Both the position numbers and the translations under genes were made by a program. From positions 62,001-126,000 of the forward strand of contig NZ_CP059492.1 in NCBI RefSeq assembly GCF_014041995.1: DNA of 64,000 nt. Reading direction: 5' to 3'. Source of the DNA: Changpingibacter yushuensis. GTDB taxonomy: Bacteria; Actinomycetota; Actinomycetes; Actinomycetales; Actinomycetaceae. The number at the start of each line of letters is the position of its first letter. Positions within the stretch are counted from its first letter, which is position 1. Positions 53,608-63,058 of this stretch are shown here, in pieces. The notes beneath the pieces were generated by a model that was given only the letters and a program-made list of their open reading frames with translations, searched no databases and was not told the DNA's origin.

Positions 53608-53680
53608 CGCGCTCGAAGGGACTCGAACCCCCAACCTTCTGATCCGTAGTCAGATGCTCTATCCATTGAGCTACGAGCGC
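53608..53680 (-). tRNA. tRNA-Arg (ACG)
   Basis: Full cloverleaf on the minus strand. The acceptor GCGCTCG pairs with CGAGCGC, and the D-arm is AGCTCAATGGATAGAGC. The anticodon stem-loop TCTGA-CTACGGA-TCAGA has anticodon ACG, and the T-arm contains GGTTCGAGTCC. The CCA end is not encoded. Confidence 0.95.
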
Positions 53681-54012
53681 ATGTCCCGTTTCCGGAACGT
53701 CCTTTAGCTTACTTCGCTATGTCGCTTGGTGCAAAACAGGGGCGCATGGTCCCAGTCACAGTGCTCGATGAGTCGGGGATTAGCCATTAATCAGTGGTTA
53801 GCTGAATGAACATGTGCAGATGTCCCGTGTAGGTAAGGAGGGTTCTGAGTAACTGTTCTGGCTTGCGGGGCGAATCAACACAGAAGTGTGACTTAATCCA
53901 TGGAGCCACGTGAACTGATGCCGATCCGGTTGGTAATTGGTACCTTGGTCACCCATCCCCAGAGATTGGCAAAGAATCCTCCCAGACAGAGTGTCGAGAT
54001 ATGGCATTTTCT

Positions 54013-54040
54013 TTAACAAGTCTGTAATAAACCCTAGACT
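54013..54040 (+). promoter_or_regulatory. Promoter of a probable leaderless message
   Basis: TTAACA (54013-54018), a 16-base spacer and TAGACT (54035-54040). The expected start point, seven bases on, is the A of the ATG at 54047. The preceding 53681-54012 gap shows no gene. Confidence 0.5.
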
Positions 54041-54046
54041 GTGTGC

Positions 54047-54892
54047 ATGACTGAACTACTGAATGCCGAAGCGGATTGGCGCACATGGCGTGCAGATCGC
54101 AACAGCGACTTGGCTAAGGATCACGGATGGTTGAGCCTCATCTCCTTCACTTGGCTGGATGAGGAAAGGTCCCGGCTAGGGCATTTTCCAGGGCACTGGT
54201 ATGCCAATGGTTCGGAAGCCGCAGCTTCGTTCCAAAAGGGAACATCGGCAACCGGTTCGTCTGCAGACGTGTATCGCAATGGAGAGCCTTTTTCTGGCGA
54301 AGCGGTATTCGCCTTGGAGAATGGTGATTCGGATATGTCACTCTCGGCCGGCACGCGCGTCGCCGAGGTCGCCGTACGGGGTGGTAGGTATTGCGTTCGA
54401 GTTCGTGATTCGGCAGCGCCTACTCGCGTCTCTTTCACGGGCGTTCCGGTGTACGATTTCGATCCCGACGCCGTCGTCGCCGCCCGGTTCGACTCCTTTG
54501 GCGAGCCTCTTGACGTACTGAGTGACACTGCGCGCAAAGGCGTGAGCACAAGCTACAAGCTTGTTGGCGATGTCGTCTTTACATACAAGGGCGTGGAGTG
54601 CCGTCTAGCAGTCTCTGGCGATCCAGCCGGCGATCTCCAGGCGGTTTTCTATGACGAAACCAACGGGACTGAGACCGCCGATTGGCGTCAGGTCACAATT
54701 CCGGGACCGCAGTCCGAACGTGGATCGGCCAGCTTTGTAGTGGACCTCAACAGGTCGGCGAACTTCCCGGCGGCATTCACGCCATTCGGCACATGCCCGA
54801 AGCCGATCGACAGCAACGTGCTTGCTGTGCCGGTGCGGGCCGGAGAAAAGCGCCCTGAGCCGTGGATTGATCCAGATGCGGCCAGGGAATGA
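54047..54892 (+). CDS. DUF1684-family protein
   Basis: 281 residues from the ATG at 54047, no signal peptide. Family landmarks are DWRTWRADRNSDLAKDHGWL near the N-terminus, the paired strand pattern around VPVYDFDPDAVVAARF, and the C-terminal VDLNRSANFPAAFTPFGTCP followed by NVLAVPVRAGEK. The conserved Asn-Arg and Cys-Pro suggest an active or metal site, but no function is established that I know of. No ribosome-binding site is seen, and the promoter position predicts leaderless translation. A strong terminator follows. Confidence 0.85.
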   Translation: MTELLNAEADWRTWRADRNSDLAKDHGWLSLISFTWLDEERSRLGHFPGHWYANGSEAAASFQKGTSATGSSADVYRNGEPFSGEAVFALENGDSDMSLSAGTRVAEVAVRGGRYCVRVRDSAAPTRVSFTGVPVYDFDPDAVVAARFDSFGEPLDVLSDTARKGVSTSYKLVGDVVFTYKGVECRLAVSGDPAGDLQAVFYDETNGTETADWRQVTIPGPQSERGSASFVVDLNRSANFPAAFTPFGTCPKPIDSNVLAVPVRAGEKRPEPWIDPDAARE

Positions 54893-54910
54893 TGAGGGGT
54901 TGGGATGAAT

Positions 54911-54949
54911 AGAAGGGGCGAGAGACTCAAGCAGTCTCTCGCCCCTTCT
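54911..54949 (+). terminator. Terminator after the DUF1684 gene
   Basis: Perfect 17-bp stem starting AGAAGGGGCGAGAGACT at 54911, loop CAAGC, ending at 54949, followed by TCGTT. Confidence 0.8.
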
Positions 54950-54972
54950 TCGTTAAGCCATCGGCTCTAAAG

Positions 54973-55175
54973 GCCGCACACCATCGATCCGACCCACAAC
55001 TACCAACCCAAAAAGCCCACACCCACCCACCAAACCGGAACGATGACGTGAGACACCAGCGGAACGATGACCCGAGACATCCCCACACAAACCGGAACGA
55101 TGACCCGAGACACCCCCGCGCCAAAAACACAAAAAAGTCTCGCGACACCGAGGAACGATGTCGCGAGACTTCACA
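54973..55175 (+). mobile_element. Truncated IS481-like element (right-end fragment)
   Basis: These ~200 bases match the right end of the two complete copies that follow, from within the last transposase codons (ACACCATCGA) to the terminal CTTCACA. The left ~1.25 kb is missing. It carries all four right-end iterons. It abuts the first 16-bp tRNA-Ser-derived repeat at 55176. The join to chromosomal DNA lies near 54973, about 25 bases after the DUF1684 terminator. Confidence 0.85.
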
Positions 55176-55191
55176 ATGGCGGAGACGGGGG
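55176..55191. repeat. 16-bp junction repeat identical to the tRNA-Ser 3' end (also 56642-56657 and 58103-58118)
   Basis: ATGGCGGAGACGGGGG occurs exactly at all three IS junctions. At 58103-58118 it is the 3' end of the intact tRNA-Ser gene, including its CCA. The other two copies separate the IS copies. Confidence 0.92.
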
Positions 55192-56641
55192 TGTGTGGTT
55201 TCACGACATCGTTCCGGTATGTCTCACGTCATCGTTCCGTTTTCTGTCTCACGACATCGTTCCCTGGGTGTGTCACGACATCGTTCCGGCTGTGTCTCGC
55301 GTCATCGTTCCGGTATGAATACCTCGAACAGGAACCGTGTCATCGTCCTCGCCATCACTGAATGCGGATAAACCCAGACCGAAGCCGCTACCAGATTCAA
55401 CGTGTCCACCCGATGGATCCGCATCCTCCTAGCCCGCTACACAACGGGCGGACTATTAGCCGTTGACCCACGCTCACGCCGCCCACACACCAACCCCGCC
55501 ACCACCGATCCGGACATGATCACCGCCATCCTCACCCTACGAGACGACCTCATCGAACAAGGACTCGACCCAGGAGCTCAATCCATCTGGGACCGCCTAC
55601 CACCACAATCACGACCCTCACCAGCAACGATATGGCGCATACTATCGCGCCATAACAAGATCACTGCCCAACCCCAGAAAAGACCCCGCACCTCCTGGCA
55701 CCGTTTCCAAGCCGAAGCACCCAACCAGATGTGGCAATCAGACTTCACCCACTGGCCACTCAGCGATGGCACCGACACTGAAATCATTTCCTGGCTCGAT
55801 GACCACTCCCGCTTCCTCCTACACACCTCCGCCCACCCACGCATCACCGGCCCGATCGTGATCGACACCTTCACCACCACCATGGACACCTACGGTCCAC
55901 CAGCCTCCACCCTGACCGACAACACCATGGTCTACACCACCCGCCTAGCCCGCGGAAACACTGGACAACGCAACCAACCCAACGGCTTCGAACAACTCCT
56001 AGCCGACCTGTCCATCACCCAAAAGAACGGGAAACCCGCACACCCCACCACCCAAGGCAAGATCGAACGCTTCCACCAAACCCTCAAACAATGGCTGACA
56101 GCAGCAGGCCCATCAACCACCCTCGACGAACTCAACACACAACTCAACCAGTTCACCCACATCTACAACCATGAGCGGCCCCACCGAGCCCTCAACCGCA
56201 CAACACCAGCAGTGGCCTACACGGCCCTACCCAAAGCAGAACCCACCATGGAAGCCTTCAACCAGATCTGGAGAGTACGCCACGACAAAGTCGACCCCGA
56301 CGGCCACGCCACCCTGCGCTACGCAGGCAAACTCCTCCACCTAGGCATCGGCCGAGCACACACAGGCGCGACCATCATCATCCTCATCCACGCCAACAAC
56401 ACCATCGTCATCAACAAAACAACCGGTGAAATCATCGCCGAACACACCATCGACCCGACCCACAACTACCAACCCAAAAAGCCCACACCCACCCACCAAA
56501 CCGGAACGATGACGTGAGACACCAGCGGAACGATGACCCGAGACATCCCCACACAAACCGGAACGATGACCCGAGACACCCCCGCGCCAAAAACACAAAA
56601 AAGTCTCGCGACACCGAGGAACGATGTCGCGAGACTTCACA
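55192..56641 (+). mobile_element. IS481-like insertion sequence, copy 1
   Basis: 1450 bp. The ends are imperfect ~24-bp inverted repeats beginning TGTGTGGTTTCACGACATCG on the left and, inverted, TGTGAAGTCTCGCGACATCG on the right. Five direct copies of a TCACGACATCGTTCC-type motif lie inside the left end (to ~55314), and four inverted copies lie inside the right end. One transposase frame fills the middle. The flanks are identical 16-bp repeats. Confidence 0.88.
55402..56517 (+). CDS. IS481-family transposase, copy 1 (N-terminus interrupted by an in-frame stop)
   Basis: DDE transposase of 371 residues as read from GTG 55402. The catalytic domain shows SDFTHWPLSDGTDTEIISWL, DDHSRFLL, STLTDNTMVYTT and GKIERFHQTLKQWL, giving D, D and E. 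A full-length protein would start at ATG 55315 (MNTSNRNRVIVLAITECG), but codon 19 is TAA (55369-55371) and the frame resumes with TQTEAATRFNVSTRW. Either translation starts at the GTG, losing part of the first helix-turn-helix, or the gene is inactive. The second copy carries the same stop. Confidence 0.85.
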   Translation: MSTRWIRILLARYTTGGLLAVDPRSRRPHTNPATTDPDMITAILTLRDDLIEQGLDPGAQSIWDRLPPQSRPSPATIWRILSRHNKITAQPQKRPRTSWHRFQAEAPNQMWQSDFTHWPLSDGTDTEIISWLDDHSRFLLHTSAHPRITGPIVIDTFTTTMDTYGPPASTLTDNTMVYTTRLARGNTGQRNQPNGFEQLLADLSITQKNGKPAHPTTQGKIERFHQTLKQWLTAAGPSTTLDELNTQLNQFTHIYNHERPHRALNRTTPAVAYTALPKAEPTMEAFNQIWRVRHDKVDPDGHATLRYAGKLLHLGIGRAHTGATIIILIHANNTIVINKTTGEIIAEHTIDPTHNYQPKKPTPTHQTGTMT

Positions 56642-56657
56642 ATGGCGGAGACGGGGG

Positions 56658-58102
56658 TGTGTGGTTTCACGACATCGTTCCGGTATGTCTCACGTCATCG
56701 TTCCGTTTTCTGTCTCACGACATCGTTCCCTGGGTGTGTCACGACATCGTTCCGGCTGTGTCTCGCGTCATCGTTCCGGTATGAATACCTCGAACAGGAA
56801 CCGTGTCATCGTCCTCGCCATCACTGAATGCGGATAAACCCAGACCGAAGCCGCTACCAGATTCAACGTGTCCACCCGATGGATCCGCATCCTGCTAGCC
56901 CGCTACACAACGGGCGGACTATTGGCCGTTGACCCACGCTCACGCCGCCCACACACCAACCCCGCCACCACCGATCCGGACATGATCACCGCCATCCTCA
57001 CCCTACGAGACGACCTCATCGAACAAGGACTCGACCCAGGAGCTCAATCCATCTGGGACCGCCTACCACCACAATCACGACCCTCACCAGCAACGATATG
57101 GCGCATACTATCGCGCTAACAAGATCTGCCCAACCCCAGAAAAGACCCGCACCTCCTGGCACCGTTTCCAAGCCGAAGCACCCAACCAGATGTGGCAATC
57201 AGACTTCACCCACTGGCCACTCAGCGATGGCACCGACACTGAAATCATTTCCTGGCTCGATGACCACTCCCGCTTCCTCCTACACACCTCCGCCCACCCA
57301 CGCATCACCGGCCCGATCGTGATCGACACCTTCACCACCACCATGGACACCTACGGTCCACCAGCCTCCACCCTGACCGACAACACCATGGTCTACACCA
57401 CCCGCTTAGCCCGCGGAAACACTGGACAACGCAACCAACCCAACGGCTTCGAACAACTCCTAGCCGACCTGTCCATCACCCAAAAGAACGGGAAACCCGC
57501 ACACCCCACCACCCAAGGCAAGATCGAACGCTTCCACCAAACCCTCAAACAATGGCTGACAGCAGCAGGCCCATCAACCACCCTCGACGAACTCAACACA
57601 CAACTCAACCAGTTCACCCACATCTACAACCATGAGCGGCCCCACCGAGCCCTCAACCGCACAACACCAGCAGTGGCCTACACGGCCCTACCCAAAGCAG
57701 AACCCACCATGGAAGCCTTCAACCAGATCTGGAGAGTACGCCACGACAAAGTCGACCCCGACGGCCACGCCACCCTGCGCTACGCAGGCAAACTCCTCCA
57801 CCTAGGCATCGGCCGAGCACACACCGGCGCGACCATCATCATCCTCATCCACGCCAACAACACCATCGTCATCAACAAAACAACCGGTGAAATCATCGCC
57901 GAACACACCATCGACCCGACCCACAACTACCAACCCAAAAAGCCCACACCCACCCACCAAACCGGAACGATGACGTGAGACACCAGCGGAACGATGACCC
58001 GAGACATCCCCACACAAACCGGAACGATGACCCGAGACACCCCCGCGCCAAAAACACAAAAAAGTCTCGCGACACCGAGGAACGATGTCGCGAGACTTCA
58101 CA
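56658..58102 (+). mobile_element. IS481-like insertion sequence, copy 2
   Basis: 1445 bp, near-identical to copy 1 except for three small deletions totalling five bases near 57115-57150 and a few substitutions. It has the same ends, iterons and flanking 16-bp repeats. Its right end adjoins the tRNA-Ser gene without damaging it. Confidence 0.88.
56781..57978 (+). pseudogene. IS481-family transposase, copy 2 (frameshifted)
   Basis: Compared with copy 1, two bases are lost in CGCGCCATAACAAG, two in AGATCACTGCCC and one in AAGACCCCGCAC. This breaks the frame between the helix-turn-helix part (open 56868-57119) and the catalytic part (open 57190-57978). The TAA at codon 19 is shared with copy 1. 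The product is therefore split and surely inactive, although its ends could be moved by a transposase supplied from elsewhere. Confidence 0.9.
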
Positions 58103-58103
58103 A

Positions 58104-58197
58104 TGGCGGAGACGGGGGGATTTGAACCCCCGAGGGACCTTTCGACCCCTACCTTCTTAGCAGGAAGGCGCACTCGACCGGACTATGCGACGTCTCC
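58104..58197 (-). tRNA. tRNA-Ser (GCT)
   Basis: Class II tRNA of 94 bases with encoded CCA. The acceptor GGAGACG pairs with CGTCTCC. The anticodon stem-loop is CCTTC-CTGCTAA-GAAGG (anticodon GCT), the long variable arm is TAGGGGTCGAAAGGTCCCTC and the T-loop is GGTTCAAATCC. Its 3' end is the target copied at the IS junctions. Confidence 0.96.
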
Positions 58198-58398
58198 ATG
58201 CGTACATATCGTAGCGTGAACGATCCCGAATTCTCCAATCGACAGTAGAGGATTGGGGTCACATCGAATGTCAGATCATGTCGGTGGTTGATGGTGGATG
58301 ACACGCGTGGGTGAAGGGGTGATTTGTCACTCAATTCGATTTTGGGTATACGAGCACGCGTTCTATCGGGTAGTTGTGTGTCACAGGACAAAACGTGC

Positions 58399-58415
58399 GT
58401 TTCGCATAATGAAAC
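58399..58415. promoter_or_regulatory. Palindrome upstream of uxuB, possible operator
   Basis: GTTTC-GCATAAT-GAAAC inverted repeat 32 bases before the uxuB start. CATAAT at its centre could be the -10 box, which a bound repressor would cover. No regulator gene for this operon is in the window. The rest of the 58198-58446 gap shows nothing else clear. Confidence 0.4.
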
Positions 58416-58446
58416 ATGACGTGGCTATTGGCTCGATGGGGACCTA

Positions 58447-60063
58447 ATGAGACTTGATATTGCAGGTTTGGCGCAGCGCGAAGACTTTGCGCGTGCTGGT
58501 GTCACTCTTCCAGAGTTTGATGTACAGCAGATGCAGGAATCTGGCCGTGAGACTCCGTGTTGGATCCACGTCGGCCCGGGAAACATCTTTCGTGTGTTCA
58601 TCGCGCGCGTAGCGGCTGAAATGATTGCAGCCGGCCACCAGTGGCCAATTACGGCCGTGGTGCCCATGGATCCGAAGGAGCTTGATACTCAGCTCGCAGC
58701 GCACGATCTCATGACGCTCGGTGTAACTCTACGCGAGGACGGCACACGTGGTCTGGACGTCATCGCAGGCATGTCCGAAGGACTTGCCACACGCCGTGAA
58801 GATGACTTTGCTCGCCTAATTGAGATTATCAAGCAGCCGCAGGTCAGCCTCATGAGCTTCACGATTACGGAGAAGGGTTATGCCATCCGTGATTCTGCGA
58901 GCAATCTTCAGAGTGCCGTCGTAGATGCCATCGCATCCGATCCACACGCGTACCAGCCTCATACGATGGGATTGGTCGCGGGCCTGCTGGTCCACCGCTT
59001 TGAAGCCGGCGCCGCCCCCATCACGTTTATGAGTTGCGACAACTTCAGCAACAACGGAGACAAGCTTCGTGATTCCGTCCTCACCATCGTTGAGGGTTGG
59101 AATGAATCCGGAAGCGTTTCGGATGAGTTCGTCGCATGGGTCAAGGATGGCTCACAAGTCGCATTCCCCATCTCCGTGATCGACAAGATCACCCCACGCC
59201 CCAACGAATCTGTGGCAGAGGATCTGGCCAAACTCGGTTTCGAAGATATGGCCCTGCAAGTGCTAGGGCGCACTCCACTGGCGGGCTTTGTGAACTCAGA
59301 ACCAACTGAGTACCTGATCGTGGAGGATGCCTTCGCTGGCGAACGCCCACCATTTGAGGATTTCGGCGTGCTCATTGCCAGCCGCAAGGTGTGTGACGAT
59401 TTTGAACATATGAAGTTCACCACCTGCCTCAATCCGCTTCATACGGCGTTGGCGGTCTCTGGCTGCCTGCTCCGGTTCCCCACCATCGATTCCGAAATGC
59501 GGGATCCCGCGCTTGCCGCCTTGGTCAACCGCTTGGGGTGGGACGAAGGCCTTCCCGTCGTCGTCGACCCCGGGATTGTGGCACCAAGCGACTTCCTTCG
59601 TGAAGTACTCGAAGTTCGTTTCCCCAACCCGTTCCTGCCTGACGATCCGGCCCGAATCGCAATGGATACGTCACAGAAGCTCCCTATCAGGTTTGGCGAG
59701 ACCATCAAGGCATACATCGAACGTGGACTTGACCTCGATTCTCTTGAGGCAATGCCACTGGTCTTTGCGATCTGGTGCCGTTACCTCATGGGTATTGCCG
59801 ACGACGGCGCCGCGTTCACGCCTTCTTCGGATCCGTTGCTTGAGGAGCTGCAGGCACATGTGGCTGGAATCAAGCTTGGCGATGAGCTGACATCAGAAGC
59901 CGTTCACGAGACTCTCCAGCCCATCCTTTCCAACTCCACGATTTTCGCGGTGAACCTCTATGAGACTCCGCTTGCCGCGAAGGTCGAAGCATTCTTCCCG
60001 CGTCTTATCGCCGGACCAGGCGCCGTGCGTGACACCCTCAACAAGGAGATGAACATCAAATGA
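58447..60063 (+). CDS. uxuB: Fructuronate reductase (D-mannonate oxidoreductase)
   Basis: NADH enzyme of the long-chain mannitol dehydrogenase family, 538 residues. It reduces fructuronate to mannonate. The N-terminal Rossmann region has [16 protein letters not shown], and the catalytic signature KxxxxNxxH is [10 protein letters not shown]. Family block SFTITEKGY and the following SCDNFSNNG are present. Mannonate dehydratase directly after it (ATGA overlap) favours fructuronate over mannitol or tagaturonate as substrate. It opens the uronate operon. Confidence 0.9.
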   Translation: MRLDIAGLAQREDFARAGVTLPEFDVQQMQESGRETPCWIHVGPGNIFRVFIARVAAEMIAAGHQWPITAVVPMDPKELDTQLAAHDLMTLGVTLREDGTRGLDVIAGMSEGLATRREDDFARLIEIIKQPQVSLMSFTITEKGYAIRDSASNLQSAVVDAIASDPHAYQPHTMGLVAGLLVHRFEAGAAPITFMSCDNFSNNGDKLRDSVLTIVEGWNESGSVSDEFVAWVKDGSQVAFPISVIDKITPRPNESVAEDLAKLGFEDMALQVLGRTPLAGFVNSEPTEYLIVEDAFAGERPPFEDFGVLIASRKVCDDFEHMKFTTCLNPLHTALAVSGCLLRFPTIDSEMRDPALAALVNRLGWDEGLPVVVDPGIVAPSDFLREVLEVRFPNPFLPDDPARIAMDTSQKLPIRFGETIKAYIERGLDLDSLEAMPLVFAIWCRYLMGIADDGAAFTPSSDPLLEELQAHVAGIKLGDELTSEAVHETLQPILSNSTIFAVNLYETPLAAKVEAFFPRLIAGPGAVRDTLNKEMNIK

Positions 60064-61139
60064 AGATGACCTTCCGCTGGTATGGCGAAGGATTTGATCC
60101 GATCCCGTTGCAGTACATCCGTCAGATCCCCGGCATGACCGGAATCATGGGTGTGCTCGATCAGTACGCTGCCGGTGAAGTGTGGTCAGAAGAGGACATC
60201 AAGGCACTCATTGACCAGGTCAACGCTGCTGGCCTCGAATGCGAGATCATTGAGTCCGTTAATGTCCACGAGGACATTAAGCTTGGCCGCCCAACTCGCG
60301 ATCAGTACATTAAGAACTACTGCCAGACTCTGGAGAACTTGGCCAAGTACGGCATCAAGGTTGTCATCTACAACTTCATGCCGGTCTTCGATTGGCTGCG
60401 CACGGAGCTGTACCACGAGAACGAAGACGGTTCGACCTGCCTGTACTACAACCATGCAGACGTCGAAGGCATGACCCCGATGGAGATCGTCGAGCGCACT
60501 GCCGCCGATTCCCAGGGCTTCACTCTGCCAGGCTGGGAACCAGAGCGTCTTTCCCAGCTCTCCGAAGTTCTTGAGGCCTACGAAGGCATCGATGCCAACC
60601 AGCTTCGCGAGAACTACAAGTACTTCCTCGAAGGCATCATTCCCACGTGTGAAAAGGTGGGCATTCGCATGGCCGTCCACCCCGATGATCCTGCCTGGGA
60701 GCTCTTCGGCATTCCGCGAATCTGCAACAGTCGAGATGATCTCGACAAGATCGTGAATCTCGTCGACTCACCATCAAACTCACTGTGCGTGTGCTCTGGA
60801 TCCCTTGGATCCAACCCGGCCAATGACGTTCCAGCCATTTTCCGCGAGTTCGGCGAACGCAATCGAATTGCTGCCGCCCATGTACGCAACGTCAAGTACC
60901 TTGGCGAAAAGCACTTCAAGGAAGCTCCCCACCTGTCACGTGAAGGCGACCTAGACATGGAAGCCATCATGGAAGCAATCCATGACACGTGCCCAGATGT
61001 CTACGTGCGTCCCGACCATGGCCGCATGATCTGGGGCGAAACCGGCCGCGCTGGCTACCCGCTCTACGATCGTGCACTTGGGGCGGTCTACCTCAACGGC
61101 CTCTACGAGGCAATTGAGAAGGTAAAGGCGCGTGGCTGA
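60060..61139 (+). CDS. uxuA: Mannonate dehydratase
   Basis: Dehydrates D-mannonate to 2-keto-3-deoxygluconate. 359 residues, TIM barrel. The N-terminus [20 protein letters not shown] and the segment [14 protein letters not shown] are characteristic. Metal ligands are in [31 protein letters not shown] and [12 protein letters not shown]. Start overlaps the uxuB stop (ATGA) and the end overlaps the aldolase start by eight bases, so the set is translated as one unit. Confidence 0.96.
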   Translation: MKMTFRWYGEGFDPIPLQYIRQIPGMTGIMGVLDQYAAGEVWSEEDIKALIDQVNAAGLECEIIESVNVHEDIKLGRPTRDQYIKNYCQTLENLAKYGIKVVIYNFMPVFDWLRTELYHENEDGSTCLYYNHADVEGMTPMEIVERTAADSQGFTLPGWEPERLSQLSEVLEAYEGIDANQLRENYKYFLEGIIPTCEKVGIRMAVHPDDPAWELFGIPRICNSRDDLDKIVNLVDSPSNSLCVCSGSLGSNPANDVPAIFREFGERNRIAAAHVRNVKYLGEKHFKEAPHLSREGDLDMEAIMEAIHDTCPDVYVRPDHGRMIWGETGRAGYPLYDRALGAVYLNGLYEAIEKVKARG

Positions 61140-61791
61140 AGTGACTACCGATATTCATGCTGAAGCACGCAATCTGTGTGCGGCAAATCCAATCATTCCC
61201 GTTGTGGTCATTGACGATCCAGCACATGCTGTTGAGGCGGGCAAGGCACTTCTCGCCGGCGGAATCGCTTGCGCTGAGTTGACTTTCCGCACTGCGGCCG
61301 CTGCCGAGGTTATCAAAGAGATGGTTGCCGTTGAGGGGCTCACCGTGGGTGCCGGAACTGTGGTTAACGTTGAGCAGGCTCGCCGCGCGTTGGATGCTGG
61401 TGCGACCTTCCTCGTATCACCCGGCTTCTCCGCGGCTGTTGCGCAGTTCGCTAGCGATGAGTCAATCCCATACATGCCGGGTACTGTGACTGCCTCGGAG
61501 ATTACTGCGGCACTCGATTATGGATTTGAGACGCTCAAGTTCTTCCCTGCAGTAGCTTCTGGCGGTCTGCCGGTAGTTAAGGCGCTTTCAGCGCCGTTCC
61601 CTCAGGTCAAGTTTGTTGCGACAGGCGGAATTGGAACCAAGAATATCGCTGAGTGGATCACCAATCCGGCGATCGCTTCCGTAGGTGGTTCATGGATGAT
61701 TTCGCGCGACGACGTCGCCAACCAGCGCTGGGATCAGATTACGAAGCTCTCAACCGAAGCAGTGGCTCTGGTCGAGAAGGCTCGTAAGTGA
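61132..61791 (+). CDS. kdgA: 2-keto-3-deoxy-6-phosphogluconate aldolase
   Basis: Splits KDPG into pyruvate and glyceraldehyde-3-phosphate. 219 residues. The Schiff-base lysine is in ETLKFFPA, the general base Glu in CAELTFRT, and VGAGTVVN and FVATGGIG complete the phosphate and substrate site. The start is a GTG at 61132, inside the last codons of uxuA. It acts after the kinase encoded next. Confidence 0.95.
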   Translation: MAEVTTDIHAEARNLCAANPIIPVVVIDDPAHAVEAGKALLAGGIACAELTFRTAAAAEVIKEMVAVEGLTVGAGTVVNVEQARRALDAGATFLVSPGFSAAVAQFASDESIPYMPGTVTASEITAALDYGFETLKFFPAVASGGLPVVKALSAPFPQVKFVATGGIGTKNIAEWITNPAIASVGGSWMISRDDVANQRWDQITKLSTEAVALVEKARK

Positions 61792-62885
61792 CTCTGAAAA
61801 TCAAGCCCGCAGAGGAATGCCGTTACGACATCGTTTCCTTAGGCGAAGTTATGCTTCGTCTGGATCCGGGTGAAGGCCGCATCCGCACTGCTCGCTCGTT
61901 CCGAGCAAGTGAAGGTGGTGGCGAATACAATGTCGCCCGCGGTTTGCGCCGTTGCTTCGGCAAGCGTGGAGCGATTGTTACAGCGCTTGTAAATGATGAG
62001 GTCGGACGCCTCCTCGAGGATCTCATGTTGACTTCGGGACTCGATACTTCGTGGGTCAAGTGGGTTGAATCCGACGGCGTCGGCCGATCTGTACGCAATG
62101 GTCTCAACTTCACTGAGCGTGGATTTGGTGTTCGCGGCGCGGTCGGTTCCTCTGATCGGGGAAACACTGCAATCGCTCAGATGCAGCCTGATGATATCGA
62201 TTGGGACGCACTCTTCGGCCAAGGAGTCCGGTGGTTGCACACGGGTGGTATCTTCGCAGCTCTCTCAGAGAACGCGGCTGCGGTGGCGAAGGCAGCCATG
62301 GAGGCGGCACATCGTCACGGCACGGTCGTTTCCTACGACCTCAACTACCGCCCGTCCCTGTGGGCTGGCATCGGTGGCCAGAAGCGGGCACAGGAAGTCA
62401 ACCGCGAGCTAGCTCAGTACGTGGATGTGATGATCGGGAACGAAGAGGACTTTACGGCCTCGCTCGGATTTGAAGTCGAAGGAACTGACGAGAATCTGAC
62501 CGTTCTGCCCATCGATTCCTTCAAGAAGATGATCGAGAAGGTTTCCGCTGAATACACCAACTTCGAGGTAATTGGCACGACGCTGCGCCAGGTGCGCACC
62601 GCGACCGTCAATGACCTGGGTGCCATCGCTTGGATGCGTGGGCAGGGATTTGCCCAGGCTACTCAGCGCAATGGTTTGGAGATCCTTGACCGTGTTGGCG
62701 GCGGAGATTCTTTTGCCTCTGGTTTGGCATACGGAATCCTCGAATACGGAAACATCGAGAAAGCAGTCAACTACGGCGCAGCCCATGGAGCACTTGCCAT
62801 GACTACGCCGGGCGATACCTCGATGGCAAACCTTGATGAAGTAGAGCGCCTTGTCGGTGGTGGCAGCGCTCGAGTGAAGCGATAA
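61788..62885 (+). CDS. kdgK: 2-keto-3-deoxygluconate kinase (PfkB family)
   Basis: Phosphorylates KDG to KDPG. 365 residues. The N-terminal PfkB block is DIVSLGEVMLRLDPGEGRIR, and the C-terminal signature is DRVGGGDSFASGLAYGIL with the catalytic Asp in GGGDSF. It lies in the uxuB-uxuA-kdgA chain with a four-base overlap (GTGA), completing the route from fructuronate to KDPG. Sequence alone could also suggest another sugar kinase, but the context fits KDG. Confidence 0.93.
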   Translation: MTLKIKPAEECRYDIVSLGEVMLRLDPGEGRIRTARSFRASEGGGEYNVARGLRRCFGKRGAIVTALVNDEVGRLLEDLMLTSGLDTSWVKWVESDGVGRSVRNGLNFTERGFGVRGAVGSSDRGNTAIAQMQPDDIDWDALFGQGVRWLHTGGIFAALSENAAAVAKAAMEAAHRHGTVVSYDLNYRPSLWAGIGGQKRAQEVNRELAQYVDVMIGNEEDFTASLGFEVEGTDENLTVLPIDSFKKMIEKVSAEYTNFEVIGTTLRQVRTATVNDLGAIAWMRGQGFAQATQRNGLEILDRVGGGDSFASGLAYGILEYGNIEKAVNYGAAHGALAMTTPGDTSMANLDEVERLVGGGSARVKR

Positions 62886-62905
62886 ATCTAGCAATGTAGG
62901 TTCTC

Positions 62906-62943
62906 GTGCGGTGTGGCATGACGGGGGTTGCGCCACGCCGCAC
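62906..62943 (+). terminator. Hairpin after kdgK
   Basis: Twelve-bp stem GTGCGGTGTGGC (62906-62917) with GCCACGCCGCAC (62932-62943), one G-T pair, no T-run. It may be a partial terminator or stabiliser between the enzyme genes and the transporter. Confidence 0.55.
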
Positions 62944-63058
62944 ACGGAACCACATTTCTTCTTTCACGCATTCATGCGTGACCCATTCTCTTCTGGGAAC
63001 TCGTTTGGTAGCCGATGAAGGCATCTTTGCGCCCAGAAACAACCCAAGGAAAATCCAT

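Noticed and set aside
55048-55371. 107-residue frames spanning the IS junctions
   Set aside because: They are read-through of the iterated IS ends and the 16-bp tRNA-derived repeat, duplicated with the element.
54973-58197. Prophage or integrative element at tRNA-Ser
   Set aside because: No integrase, phage or conjugation genes; the array contains only IS copies.
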